Source: a bacterium
GTDB lineage: Bacteria; Hydrothermota; UBA3072; B12-G15
Assembly (NCBI GenBank): GCA_003646055.1
Contig: QNDZ01000007.1
Location: 1 to 21,060 of the forward strand
Direction: 5' to 3'
Length of the DNA: 21,060 bases
The position numbers and the translations under genes are program-made. Shown in pieces: positions 1 to 7,783 of this stretch (the first letter of the stretch is position 1; each line of letters opens with the position of its first letter). The notes beneath the pieces were generated by a model, which had not been told where the DNA came from, searched no databases, and saw nothing but the letters and a program-made list of their open reading frames with translations.

Positions 1-336
1 GGAATTGTGAAGATTCAGAAAACAAAGGGCAGGGTAATCTTTAAAGGAAAAGCAAATTACAGCTCCATTTCCATCCTGGACCACATAGGAAACATTGAAG
101 TTAATCATTTGGCCGGAAGAAGCTTTTTCCTGGTGGAAAATGTTAAAGGTAATCTTGAGCTCTGGTCACTACCCTGCGATACATTTATAGTGAAAAATCA
201 TAAAGGAAACCTGGGCGGTAAAACAACAGCAAAATTCTTATATTTACAGGGAAAGGGACAGGCTCATTTATTAATTCCAGCCCTATCTTCCCTTGAATCC
301 AGGTGGGATGGAGAACTGAAGATAAAAAGGTATTGA
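1..336 (+). CDS. 3' end of a beta-rich hypothetical protein (5' partial)
   Basis: The frame is open from the first base, and the only nearby start is a GTG at position 7 with no visible SD, so I read this as the C-terminal part of a longer gene. About 110 residues show alternating hydrophobic/polar strands with regularly spaced Gly-Asn turns (for example HIGNIEV, VKGNLEL, HKGNLGG). That pattern is typical of a stacked beta structure such as the DUF4097-type putative adhesin fold. There is no signal peptide, TM segment or catalytic motif in the visible part. It ends 33 bases before the ABC exporter gene on the same strand. Family assignment is a guess from the strand pattern only; that it is coding is more secure. 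Confidence 0.55.
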   Translation, partial: GIVKIQKTKGRVIFKGKANYSSISILDHIGNIEVNHLAGRSFFLVENVKGNLELWSLPCDTFIVKNHKGNLGGKTTAKFLYLQGKGQAHLLIPALSSLESRWDGELKIKRY

Positions 337-369
337 AAATTTTGTAATAAAAATTAATTTTACAACTAA

Positions 370-2115
370 ATGGATGCTATGATTTGTTGCAGAAACTCTG
401 TAAAAAATAACCTTCACTATTTTCTAAGGTTTTTAAGGTTTCTCCGTCCCTACTGGTTCAAGGGTTTCCTTGCATTTTTGTTTATGCTTCTTGGTGTTGG
501 GCTTCAACTTCCCATGCCTTTCCTGACAAAGTATCTTATTGATAAGGTTATTGTTATGAAGTCATTCAGAATCCTGAATATCATTGGATTTGTTTTGATA
601 GGTGTTCTTTTCTTAAGGGCATTCTCTATATTTATAGAAAGGTATCTCCTTGCCACATTCAGGGGAAGGGTTTTGTTTGATTTGCGGATGAGTCTTTTCA
701 ATCACACAGAGAGATTAAAATTGTCCTATCTGCATAATAAAGAGACAGGATACTTGATGAGCAGGCTTTCGGATGATGTGAATGCGGTTCAAGGGCTTCT
801 TGCAGATACACTTGTATCCTTTGTCCAGAACTGTCTTGTATTCATTGCAGGCATTGGAGCAACCATTTATCTCCATCCGAGACTTGCCTTTATCTCCTTC
901 TCCATACTACCATTTTATGCACTCTCCATATATGGATTCAACAGGAGGATAAGGGATATGAGCTGGGAGGTGAGGGAGGCATTTGCAAAGGTAAATAAAG
1001 ATTTGCAGGAACTATTATCAGGGATTACAATAATAAAGGCGTTCACAGGGGAAATCTATGGTTCATTAAGGCTTATAAGGAGTGTTAAGGAGGGAATAAG
1101 GAAATCTGTTCGTCTTGATATATTATCAACACTGTTCAGTATAATATCTGTTCTCATATCATCAGCAGGGCCTATTGTTCTCATCTGGTATGGGTGTGGA
1201 GAGATAATGAGGGGGAATCTTACCATAGGTGGCTTAATGGCATTTAATTCATTTTTAAGGTATTTGTTTGGTCCAACCCAGACTTTAATGAACCTAAATC
1301 TTTCCATACAGCGTTCTCTTGCATCGGTTAAGAGGATATTTGAGATACTTGATGAGGATATGGAGCCTTATGAAGAGGGGAAGGAAGTGAGACTTAAAGG
1401 AGGGATTGAATTTGAGGAGGTGAAGTTTTCCTATGGGCGGGAAGAGGTGTTACAAGGGGTATCCTTCAGGATAGACCCCGGGGAGACTGTTGGGATAGTT
1501 GGGAGGACAGGTATTGGCAAGTCCACCATAGGGTTATTGATTATGAGGTATTATGAACCAGAAAAAGGGAGGATAAAACTGGATGGAATGGATATAAGGG
1601 AGATAAACATAAGGTCATTGAGGGAGAATATAGGGTATGTATCACAGGATGTATTTTTATTTTCAGACTCAATAAGGGAGAACATAAGGTTTGGGAGGAG
1701 GGATGCGAGTGATAAAGAGATAGAGGAGGCAGCCAGGCTTGCAGGAGCAGATGAATTTATAAGGAGGCTACCCGAGGGATATGATACGAAGATAGGAGAG
1801 AGGGGGGTTAAGTTATCAGGTGGGCAGAGGCAGAGGATAGCCCTTGCCCGTGCCATATTAAAGGATGCACCCATATTGGTACTTGATGAGGCTACGAGCA
1901 GTCTTGACAGACAGACAGAAAGGGAGGTAGTGAAATCAGTCAAGAAAATATCAAGGGGAAAGACTGTGATTGTCATAGCCCACAGGTTATCAAGCATAAG
2001 GCACGCAGACAAAATCCTTGTGCTTGACAGGGGGAAGATTGTGTGTGAGGGGAAACACAGGAAACTATTAAGGGATTGCAGGGTTTATGGGATGATTTAC
2101 AGAGAGAATGGGTAA
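370..2115 (+). CDS. ABC exporter, fused permease/ATPase (MsbA/MDR-like)
   Basis: This is a 581-aa half-transporter with an N-terminal six-helix membrane domain (about residues 28-320) and a C-terminal ATPase (about 345-575). It should homodimerise, or pair with another half, in the inner membrane and export lipids, peptides or drugs. The ATPase motifs are complete: A-loop Tyr355, Walker A GRTGIGKST (378-386), Q-loop Gln426, exporter-specific X-loop GERG (476-479), signature LSGGQ (482-486), Walker B ILVLDE (502-507), D-loop SSLD and H-loop His538. Walker A has Ile where Ser or Cys is more usual, which should not abolish ATP binding. No SD precedes ATG 370. A weak TTGAAA/TAATTT promoter (333-360) could give a very short leader, and in-frame ATG 379 is an alternative start. 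The substrate cannot be read from sequence. Confidence 0.93.
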   Translation: MDAMICCRNSVKNNLHYFLRFLRFLRPYWFKGFLAFLFMLLGVGLQLPMPFLTKYLIDKVIVMKSFRILNIIGFVLIGVLFLRAFSIFIERYLLATFRGRVLFDLRMSLFNHTERLKLSYLHNKETGYLMSRLSDDVNAVQGLLADTLVSFVQNCLVFIAGIGATIYLHPRLAFISFSILPFYALSIYGFNRRIRDMSWEVREAFAKVNKDLQELLSGITIIKAFTGEIYGSLRLIRSVKEGIRKSVRLDILSTLFSIISVLISSAGPIVLIWYGCGEIMRGNLTIGGLMAFNSFLRYLFGPTQTLMNLNLSIQRSLASVKRIFEILDEDMEPYEEGKEVRLKGGIEFEEVKFSYGREEVLQGVSFRIDPGETVGIVGRTGIGKSTIGLLIMRYYEPEKGRIKLDGMDIREINIRSLRENIGYVSQDVFLFSDSIRENIRFGRRDASDKEIEEAARLAGADEFIRRLPEGYDTKIGERGVKLSGGQRQRIALARAILKDAPILVLDEATSSLDRQTEREVVKSVKKISRGKTVIVIAHRLSSIRHADKILVLDRGKIVCEGKHRKLLRDCRVYGMIYRENG

Positions 2116-2178
2116 TAAGTTGTTTTGCATGGAACATGATGCTATTCCACCTGTGGGGACTAAGGAATGAATAAATCC

Positions 2179-2207
2179 TTGCAAGAGTTTGATTTTGGCA
2201 TTATATT
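2179..2207 (+). promoter_or_regulatory. Putative sigma70-type promoter of mntA-hepT
   Basis: A -35-like TTGCAA (2179-2184) lies 17 bases before a -10-like TATATT (2202-2207). The likely transcription start at about 2213-2215 is only 2-4 bases before ATG 2217, which has no SD. The mRNA may therefore be nearly leaderless. This comes from sequence match only. Confidence 0.45.
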
Positions 2208-2216
2208 TAACTTGCT

Positions 2217-2522
2217 ATGGTTAAAAACAAAGAAGACCTGCTGAAATTACTTGAAAAGCACTTTCGGGAGTTTAAAAAATTCGGGGTAAAGAGCCTTGGG
2301 GTCTTTGGTTCGTTTGCAAAAGGAACTCCCCGTGATGACAGCGATGTGGACATTCTGGTTGAGTTTCAACCCGGGAAGAAAACCTTTATGAATTTTATCC
2401 ATCTTGCATTCTATATTGAGGAGTTGCTTGGGAGGAAGGTTGAACTGGTAACTTCTGAGAGTCTCAGCCCCTATCTTAAACCTTATATTATGGAGGAGGT
2501 TATTTTTGTCAGGGGAGATTGA
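2217..2522 (+). CDS. mntA: MntA-type minimal nucleotidyltransferase antitoxin
   Basis: This is a 101-aa minimal nucleotidyltransferase of the polymerase-beta superfamily. The signature Gly31-Ser32, ten residues, then Asp43-x-Asp45 (inside GSFAKGTPRDDSDVDILVEF) is intact and would bind the metal ions. The third carboxylate is Glu76 (KVELVT), where many relatives have Asp. In characterised MntA/HepT pairs, MntA neutralises the HEPN toxin by transferring AMP to a Tyr in the toxin's active site. The gene overlaps the downstream HEPN gene by 17 bases, as expected for a coupled pair. The start at ATG 2217 has no SD and may be used from a leaderless transcript. The family call is firm; the antitoxin role follows from family knowledge and context. 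Confidence 0.88.
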   Translation: MVKNKEDLLKLLEKHFREFKKFGVKSLGVFGSFAKGTPRDDSDVDILVEFQPGKKTFMNFIHLAFYIEELLGRKVELVTSESLSPYLKPYIMEEVIFVRGD

Positions 2523-2883
2523 GTACCTCAAACATATAAAGGACGAAACAGAATTTTTAATAAAAAGCAGTGAGCATATAGCCTTTGATGAATTTGTGAA
2601 AAATGAAGTTTTAAAAAGAGCATGGGTAAGAAGTCTTGAAATCATTGGAGAAGCAGTGAAAAAGATTAACTTACAATTCAGGGAAAAATATCCTGAAGTT
2701 AAGTGGAAGGAAATTGCGGGAACAAGGGATAAATTGATACACGATTACATGGGGGTGGATTACGAAATAGTCTGGGATATAGTAAAGAATGAAATTCCTG
2801 TGCTTGATCAACAGATTAAAGAGATTTTACAAAAAGAGAGTGAGAACAGAGCCGTGAAGGATGATAAATGCGGAGAAAAATGA
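2506..2883 (+). CDS. hepT: HepT-type HEPN (DUF86) toxin
   Basis: This is a 125-aa helical HEPN-domain protein. The RX4HXY active-site motif is present as Arg74-DKLI-His79-Asp-Tyr81; in this family it forms the RNase centre, and the Tyr is the residue AMPylated by the partner MntA. Translation most likely starts at TTG 2506, because GGAGGAGGT at 2492-2500 sits 5 bases upstream and no ATG or GTG is well placed. The SD and start both lie inside the 3' end of mntA, so the toxin should be translated only after or with its antitoxin. The last 15 or so residues are charged and probably disordered. The intact motif argues for an active toxin rather than a relic. Confidence 0.88.
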   Translation: MSGEIEYLKHIKDETEFLIKSSEHIAFDEFVKNEVLKRAWVRSLEIIGEAVKKINLQFREKYPEVKWKEIAGTRDKLIHDYMGVDYEIVWDIVKNEIPVLDQQIKEILQKESENRAVKDDKCGEK

Positions 2884-2971
2884 AAAATTTTCTACGTTAA
2901 TTGATTCCACAGGCAAGAATCCAGTATTTTGTTAAGGTATCCGTTGTACCAGAACCGGTTATACCATATAG

Positions 2972-2977
2972 TATAAT
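2972..2977 (+). promoter_or_regulatory. Perfect TATAAT (-10-like) in the gap before the aldehyde dehydrogenase
   Basis: The 190-base gap 2884-3073 holds no gene. TATAAT at 2972-2977 is the best promoter-like element, but no good -35 lies 16-18 bases upstream (TTGTAC at 2944-2949 is 22 away). A second weak candidate is TTGACT at 3025-3030. One of these presumably starts the long unit running to 9459. Confidence 0.25.
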
Positions 2978-3073
2978 TTTGCATGTTCAGTTTTGTAAAA
3001 CAATTTTAAAGGGTGGATTCCCTGTTGACTTAAATGGGTTTATGTGTTAACCTGTGTAAAAAAAGGAGGTAGT

Positions 3074-4570
3074 ATGGCTGAGAGATATTATAACTACATT
3101 GACGGTGAGTGGGTTGACGCTGTGAGCGGGGAGACCTTTGAGAACAGAAACCCCGCAAACTGGGATGAGGTTATAGGTGTATTTCCCTCCTCAGGGAAGG
3201 AGGATGTTTACAGGGCTGTTGAGGCTGCCAAAAAGGCGCAGAAGGAATGGGCATCTCTGCCTGTGCCTGAAAGGGCGAAGATTCTGGGGAAGGCAGGGGA
3301 TATCATGGTTGAGAGGAAGGAGGAACTGGCAAAACTTGAAACAAGGGAGATGGGAAAGATACTGAAGGAGACAAGGGGGGATGTGCAGGAGGGAATTGAT
3401 ACCCTTTACTATGCGTTTGGTGAGGGCAGGAGGCTCTTCGGTGTTACAACACCTTCAGAACTCAGAGATAAGATTGCATACACAATAGTGAAACCAGTTG
3501 GTATTGCAGGCCTTATCACACCATGGAATTTCCCCATGGCTATCCCCTGCTGGAAGATGGTTCCTGCACTTCTGCTGGGGAACACGGTTGTTTTCAAGCC
3601 TGCCTCTGATACACCTGCAACCGCAACAGAACTGGTTAAAATAATGATTGAGGCAGGGGTTCCAAAGGGAGTTGTGAATATTGTGCATGGAACAGGTTCA
3701 AGGGTTGGTGAGGCAATTATTTCACATCCTGATATTGGTGTTATCTCATTCACAGGTTCATCTGCCATAGGTTCAAGGATTGCAGAGGTTGCTGGTAAGA
3801 TGCTGAAGAAGGTTTCACTTGAACTTGGTGGAAAGAATCCACAGATTGTCATGGATGATGCAGACCTTGAACTTGCACTTGAAGGTGTGCTCTGGGGTGC
3901 ATTCGGGACAACAGGTCAGAGGTGCACCGCCACATCAAGGCTCATTCTCCATGAACCCATCTACGATAAATTCATTGAGATGCTTGTTGAGAGGGCAAAA
4001 CAGTTGAAGATAGGGAATGGACTGGATGAAAGCGTGGACATGGGGCCTGTGATAAATGAGGGTCAGATGAATAAGATACTGGAATACATAGAGATAGGAA
4101 AGAATGAAGGTGCAAAACTCATACTTGGAGGAAAGAGATATACAGAGGGAGAGTGTTCTAAAGGCTGGTTCATTGAGCCAACCATCTTCATTGATGTCCA
4201 GCCAGAGATGAGAATATTCCAGGAGGAGATATTCGGTCCTGTGCTCTCTGTGACAAAGGCTAAGGACTTTGACCATGCAATTGAACTTGCAAACAACTCA
4301 ACCTACGGACTTTCATCCTCCATCTACACCACAGACCTGAGAAAGGCAATGAAGGCCATAGAACTTCTTGAGGCAGGTATCACATATGTGAATGCTCCAA
4401 CCATTGGTGCAGAGTGCCATCTCCCATTTGGTGGTGTGAAGAATACAGGGAATGGGCATAGAGAGGGTGGAAAGTGGGTTTATGAAATCTTTGGTGAGAT
4501 AAAGACGGTTTATGTTGATTACTCAGGTAAACTCCAGAAGGCACAGATAGATACAGACCTTAATAAATGA
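3074..4570 (+). CDS. NAD(P)-dependent aldehyde dehydrogenase
   Basis: This is a 498-aa ALDH-superfamily enzyme, full length for the family, oxidising an aldehyde to an acid in the cytoplasm. The motifs in order are PWNFP with the oxyanion Asn152, Lys175 (VFKPA), the FTGS cofactor loop (226-229), the general base Glu250 in LELGGKNP, the nucleophile Cys284 in GQRCTA, EEIFGP, and a C-terminal [20 protein letters not shown]. The last motif resembles semialdehyde dehydrogenases acting on 2-oxoglutarate semialdehyde or aminoadipate semialdehyde, but the substrate is not determined. The start is ATG 3074, because AAAAGGAGGT (3061-3070) is directly upstream. A longer reading from GTG 3044 would translate through the SD itself and adds residues with no ALDH similarity. 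Its stop overlaps the next start as ATGA, so the two are translationally coupled. Confidence 0.93.
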   Translation: MAERYYNYIDGEWVDAVSGETFENRNPANWDEVIGVFPSSGKEDVYRAVEAAKKAQKEWASLPVPERAKILGKAGDIMVERKEELAKLETREMGKILKETRGDVQEGIDTLYYAFGEGRRLFGVTTPSELRDKIAYTIVKPVGIAGLITPWNFPMAIPCWKMVPALLLGNTVVFKPASDTPATATELVKIMIEAGVPKGVVNIVHGTGSRVGEAIISHPDIGVISFTGSSAIGSRIAEVAGKMLKKVSLELGGKNPQIVMDDADLELALEGVLWGAFGTTGQRCTATSRLILHEPIYDKFIEMLVERAKQLKIGNGLDESVDMGPVINEGQMNKILEYIEIGKNEGAKLILGGKRYTEGECSKGWFIEPTIFIDVQPEMRIFQEEIFGPVLSVTKAKDFDHAIELANNSTYGLSSSIYTTDLRKAMKAIELLEAGITYVNAPTIGAECHLPFGGVKNTGNGHREGGKWVYEIFGEIKTVYVDYSGKLQKAQIDTDLNK

Positions 4571-5037
4571 TAGTTTTTTTTCTGGGTGTTATTACGTTCT
4601 CTGTTGGTGGGGGTGGGGGTGTCTCACCCCCACAATGGTTTTATAACGTTGGTGGTTATATTTATTTCTTTGAAGAAGGGTTTGAACCTTCCGTGGGTGT
4701 TGAGTACTCAAGGGTTTTCAATTTTCCGACGGTGAACAAACCCGTGAATTATAAAGAGATGAAGGTTTACACGTATTTTCTGAAGATTCTGCTGGAATAT
4801 CCACTGTTCGTTTCTACCTTTTACATCTCTCCAGGTGCAGGTCTTTTACATATAAATCAGGTTCAGAAGGTATGGTTTGAGTATGAATATGAAAAAAGAA
4901 CCTATTATACAAGGTCACTGTTGTTCCGCATAACAATTGGAAAGGCATCTGGAAATTTTAGATTTTCCATATATTATGAAAAGGAAACAGGTTCTGGTTA
5001 TGGATATGGAGGCCTAAATTTAAGGAGGGTATTGTGA
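4567..5037 (+). CDS. Small exported beta-rich hypothetical protein
   Basis: The predicted product is 156 aa. A hydrophobic N-terminus ending near residue 13 looks like a short signal sequence, followed by a Gly run and alternating aromatic/hydrophobic strands (for example [12 protein letters not shown] and [13 protein letters not shown]). That pattern suits a small outer-membrane barrel or other secreted beta protein. It starts in an ATGA overlap with the aldehyde dehydrogenase, and its stop shares one base with the start of the lyase gene, so it sits within one operon. I do not recognise a family. The N-region lacks a Lys or Arg, so export is not certain. A perfect hairpin (4613-4633) lies in the codons for the Gly run. 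Confidence 0.6.
   Translation: MIVFFLGVITFSVGGGGGVSPPQWFYNVGGYIYFFEEGFEPSVGVEYSRVFNFPTVNKPVNYKEMKVYTYFLKILLEYPLFVSTFYISPGAGLLHINQVQKVWFEYEYEKRTYYTRSLLFRITIGKASGNFRFSIYYEKETGSGYGYGGLNLRRVL
4613..4633 (+). repeat. Perfect 9-bp inverted repeat (hairpin) near the 5' end of a gene
   Basis: GTGGGGGTG (4613-4621), a 3-base loop TCT, then CACCCCCAC (4625-4633) form a perfect GC-rich stem. It begins 46 bases after the start codon of the small exported protein and also carries a G-run tract. No T-run follows, so it is not a standard terminator. It could slow ribosomes or affect expression of the downstream lyase. The function is unknown. Confidence 0.8.
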
Positions 5038-6326
5038 TGATAGTTCCACCGTATAAGGTTAAACTGGTTGAACCTATTAAATTAATTCCATACAAAGAGA
5101 GAAAAAGGGCCATTGAGGAAGCAGGTTTCAATCCATTTCTTTTACCATCAAAAACAGTATTTATTGACCTTGTCTCGGATAGTGGTACATCTGCAATGAG
5201 CATAAAACAACTTGGAAGCATGTTCTCTGGTGATGAGTCTTTTGCTTTCCAGGAAGGTTTTTATATATTGAGGAAATCAGTTAAGGAACACTTTGGATTT
5301 CCCTATGTACTCCCAATGCATCAGGGAAGGGCAATAGAGGATATATTGTTTGAGATACTGGTGAAAAAGGGGGATATTATTCCCTCAAACTCACTGTTTG
5401 AGACAACAAGGGTTATAATTGAAAGGAATGGTGGTGAACCAATTGACCTGCCAGGTGATGGAGGAGACATTGATATAAAGAGGCTGAAGGACCTCTTAAA
5501 GGCATCATCAGATTGTATCCCATTCATACTGATGACATTAACTAATAATACAAGGTATGGCTTACCCGTTTCCCTTGATAACCTGAGGAAACTCTCATTA
5601 CTGTTAAAAAAATACAATATCCCCGTTATATTTGATGCCTCAAGGTTTGCTGAGAACTGTTACTTTATCTGGAAGACGGAGAAAAGGAAGAAGAGGTTCA
5701 GGGATGTGGTTAAGGAGGTTTTCTCCTTTGCTGAAACAGTTTATATGAGCACTAAGAAGGACGGGTTGTGCAACACAGGTGGGCTTTTTATGACAGGTTC
5801 AAGGAAACTTTATAATAGGGTGATTGAGGTTATGACAGTGAAGGAAGGATTCCCAAGCCATGGAGGCCTTCCAGACAGGGATATATGGGCAATTGTTAAC
5901 GGGCTTGAGGAGACACTGGAAGAGGATTATATCCAGCATAGAATTTATCAGGTGGAGTATCTGCACAAATTATTAAAGGATAAAAAAATACCCGTGTTTG
6001 ACCCTCCAGGTGGGCATGCTGTCTATATCATTGCATCAAAGATACTTCCTGACCACCAGTTTCCTGGTTTTGCACTTGCATCTGAGATTTTTGTTAAAGG
6101 TGGAATAAGGGTTGGGGTTTTTGGTGGAGACCTTGCTGCCTCTGATACACCTGAATATATCAGGCTTTCTATACCCAGAAGGGTTTATACAGAAAGACAC
6201 CTTGAGTATGTGGCTGAGGTTGTTGGTAGTGTTGTTGAGGATGCCGAGAAGATACCCAGGTTGAACATAACCTATTTACCCAGGGAGATGAGGATTTTTG
6301 GTGCAAGATTCAGGAGAGCGGAATAA
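5037..6326 (+). CDS. Beta-eliminating lyase (tryptophanase / tyrosine phenol-lyase family)
   Basis: This is a 429-aa PLP enzyme of the tryptophanase/tyrosine phenol-lyase family (usually about 455-475 aa), which splits an aromatic amino acid into pyruvate, ammonia and the ring compound. Family residues are kept: MHQGR around Arg98, Asn170/171, FDASRFAEN with Asp200 and Arg203, and the PLP lysine motif MSTKKDG (Lys241). Segments such as FETTR, GGLPDRD, DYIQHR and RRVYT look closer to tyrosine phenol-lyase. However, the phenol-binding Arg of that enzyme appears to be Phe (in IRVGVFGG), and the Trp-specificity His of tryptophanase appears to be Ile (in EMRIFGARF). The start chosen is ATG 5037, 8 bases after GGAGG at 5024-5028; GTG 5034 is also possible. 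Family is secure; substrate is open. Confidence 0.9.
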   Translation: MIVPPYKVKLVEPIKLIPYKERKRAIEEAGFNPFLLPSKTVFIDLVSDSGTSAMSIKQLGSMFSGDESFAFQEGFYILRKSVKEHFGFPYVLPMHQGRAIEDILFEILVKKGDIIPSNSLFETTRVIIERNGGEPIDLPGDGGDIDIKRLKDLLKASSDCIPFILMTLTNNTRYGLPVSLDNLRKLSLLLKKYNIPVIFDASRFAENCYFIWKTEKRKKRFRDVVKEVFSFAETVYMSTKKDGLCNTGGLFMTGSRKLYNRVIEVMTVKEGFPSHGGLPDRDIWAIVNGLEETLEEDYIQHRIYQVEYLHKLLKDKKIPVFDPPGGHAVYIIASKILPDHQFPGFALASEIFVKGGIRVGVFGGDLAASDTPEYIRLSIPRRVYTERHLEYVAEVVGSVVEDAEKIPRLNITYLPREMRIFGARFRRAE

Positions 6327-6376
6327 TGTTTCACGTGAAACATTTTTATCATGATGATAAAGTGCGAACTTTTTAA
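6326..6376 (+). other. 16-codon mini-ORF carrying parS, coupled to the lyase gene
   Basis: ATG 6326 shares one base with the lyase stop (TAATG), and AGGAG (6312-6316) lies 9 bases upstream. The reading is MFHVKHFYHDDKVRTF then TAA, overlapping the kinase start in another frame. The first 21 bases are identical to the start of rsmG at 7784. It may be a coupled leader peptide, or simply the result of a parS site with an A in front. If one T were missing from the T5 run at 6343-6347, this peptide would fuse in frame to the kinase. Confidence 0.4.
6327..6342. promoter_or_regulatory. parS: parS site 1 (ParB-binding centromere site)
   Basis: TGTTTCACGTGAAACA is the perfect 16-bp palindromic parS consensus known from Bacillus subtilis and many other bacteria. 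ParB loads here and spreads for chromosome segregation. It lies between the lyase stop and the kinase start. No parA or parB gene is in the window. Confidence 0.93.
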
Positions 6377-7418
6377 TGGTTTATCAGAAAACGCTCTGAA
6401 AGAGATACTGGAAAAGGGTGTTTATAAGACCTTTAAACAGGGAGAAACCCTTATTAAGGAAGGGGAGGCCGGGGACGAGTTTTTTGTGATAATCAAAGGA
6501 AAGGTAGAGGTTTCTTCCCGGGGTAGTGTGATTGCTGTGCTTGGCGATGGTGAGTTTTTTGGAGAAATGGCCCTTCTTGAAGGTGTGAAAAGGTCTGCAA
6601 CAGTCAGGGCAATTGAGGACACAGAGGTCTTTATCCTTAACAGGGATGGGTTTAAGGAACTATTAAAGATAAACCCAAAGGCAGGTTTAAAGATTTTACA
6701 GACCCTCTCAAACAGGTTGAGAAAGTCAAATGAGAGGGTGATTGAGGATGTTAGAAGGGAGACAAGGCTATCAACACTGGGGAAGGTTGCTGGTACAGTG
6801 ATTCACGACCTTAAAAGTCCACTTGCTGTTATTAAAGGATACCTTGAATTTCTGGAAAGGGAGGATTTACCCTTCGATGAAAGAAAGGAGATTGTTAAGA
6901 TATTAAGGGATGAGGTTAATAAGATGCTGGATATAATCCAGGACTTCCTTGAGTTTTCAAGGGGTAAGGATACCCTGCACCCTGTTCCTGCCAGGATTAT
7001 TGATGTTTTAAACAGTGCAATCCAGCCATTGAAGACTGTTGCAGAGGAGAAAGAAATAGATATTGTGATAGAGGGTGAGAATCTCCCCTGTTTCCTTGAC
7101 CCAATGAAGATAAAAAGGGTGATTAATAACATAGTGATGAATGCCATTGAGGTGATGGATGGTGGTCTGATAACCATAACAACCAGTAGAGATGGTGACT
7201 TCTGCCTTTTAAGTTTCAAGGATAATGGTCCCGGGATTCCACCAGAGATTCGTGGGAGAATATTTGAGCCATTCTTCACATCCAAGAGTGGTGGAACAGG
7301 GCTTGGGCTTACCATCGTGAAGAAGATAGTGGAAGACCATGGAGGAAGGGTGGATGTGAAGAGTGAAAAAGGAAAGGGCACAGAGTTTCTCATATGGTTA
7401 CCCTTATCTTCATCCTGA
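6351..7418 (+). CDS. Cytosolic histidine kinase with N-terminal cNMP-binding domain
   Basis: This is a 355-aa protein. Residues about 5-120 form a CRP-type cyclic-nucleotide-binding domain, with the phosphate-binding cassette FGEMALLEGVKRSATV (Glu72, Arg81). A helical linker leads to the HisKA helix with phospho-acceptor His152 in IHDLKSPLA. The ATPase domain then shows the N box (Asn260/Asn264), G1 DNGPGIP (291-297), F box FEPFF (305-309) and G2 GGTGLGL (314-320). There is no TM segment, so it senses a cytoplasmic signal, probably a cyclic nucleotide, and phosphorylates a response regulator that is not in this window. The start is ATG 6351 or ATG 6354; neither has its own SD, and the upstream region is occupied by parS, so initiation probably relies on coupling. 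All catalytic motifs are intact. Confidence 0.92.
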   Translation: MMIKCELFNGLSENALKEILEKGVYKTFKQGETLIKEGEAGDEFFVIIKGKVEVSSRGSVIAVLGDGEFFGEMALLEGVKRSATVRAIEDTEVFILNRDGFKELLKINPKAGLKILQTLSNRLRKSNERVIEDVRRETRLSTLGKVAGTVIHDLKSPLAVIKGYLEFLEREDLPFDERKEIVKILRDEVNKMLDIIQDFLEFSRGKDTLHPVPARIIDVLNSAIQPLKTVAEEKEIDIVIEGENLPCFLDPMKIKRVINNIVMNAIEVMDGGLITITTSRDGDFCLLSFKDNGPGIPPEIRGRIFEPFFTSKSGGTGLGLTIVKKIVEDHGGRVDVKSEKGKGTEFLIWLPLSSS

Positions 7419-7780
7419 TTGGTAAATCTGTTAAAACAGGGATTCTATTATCCCTCTTTATCCCTGGTGGAGGGCAGTTTTATACTGAGAACTACTTCAA
7501 AGGGGTTGTTTTTGCAGGTTCACAGGGATACCTGCTTTACCAGACATACTACAATTATAAATGGTATAAAGAGGCAAAGGATGGATTTTTGAACGGGAGT
7601 GTGGGAGAGCCTGAATTAAACTATCGCAGGGCAGTCTTTTATGATACTCTGTGGTGGGATGGGCTTGTCTGGTTTCTTGCACTGATTGACACATATGTTG
7701 ATGTAAAGTTATACGGGTTCAAAACCCTCCCTGATATAGGGTTTAACACAAAAAGAATTGAATTGAGATGGTATTTTTAA
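7394..7780 (+). CDS. Small membrane protein, DUF5683-like
   Basis: The product is 128 aa. A hydrophobic start leads to SLFIPGGGQFYTENYFKG, which resembles the 'PGxGQxYNxxYxKG' signature of DUF5683/TM2-like small membrane proteins. Two further hydrophobic stretches follow (GVVFAGSQGYLLY and LWWDGLVWFLALIDTYVDV), the second ending in the Asp-Tyr-Val-Asp pattern often seen there. No function is established for this family. It overlaps the kinase gene by 25 bases without an SD of its own, so it is probably translated by coupling. Its stop is 3 bases before rsmG. The family call rests on motif memory only. Confidence 0.6.
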   Translation: MVTLIFILIGKSVKTGILLSLFIPGGGQFYTENYFKGVVFAGSQGYLLYQTYYNYKWYKEAKDGFLNGSVGEPELNYRRAVFYDTLWWDGLVWFLALIDTYVDVKLYGFKTLPDIGFNTKRIELRWYF

Positions 7781-7783
7781 GGA

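Noticed and set aside
3044..3073. Upstream GTG start for the aldehyde dehydrogenase
   Set aside because: It would translate through the SD AAAAGGAGGT, and the extra residues have no ALDH similarity; ATG 3074 is the better start.
4063..4296. Antisense open frames within the aldehyde dehydrogenase
   Set aside because: They lie wholly inside a well-supported gene and have no recognisable domain.
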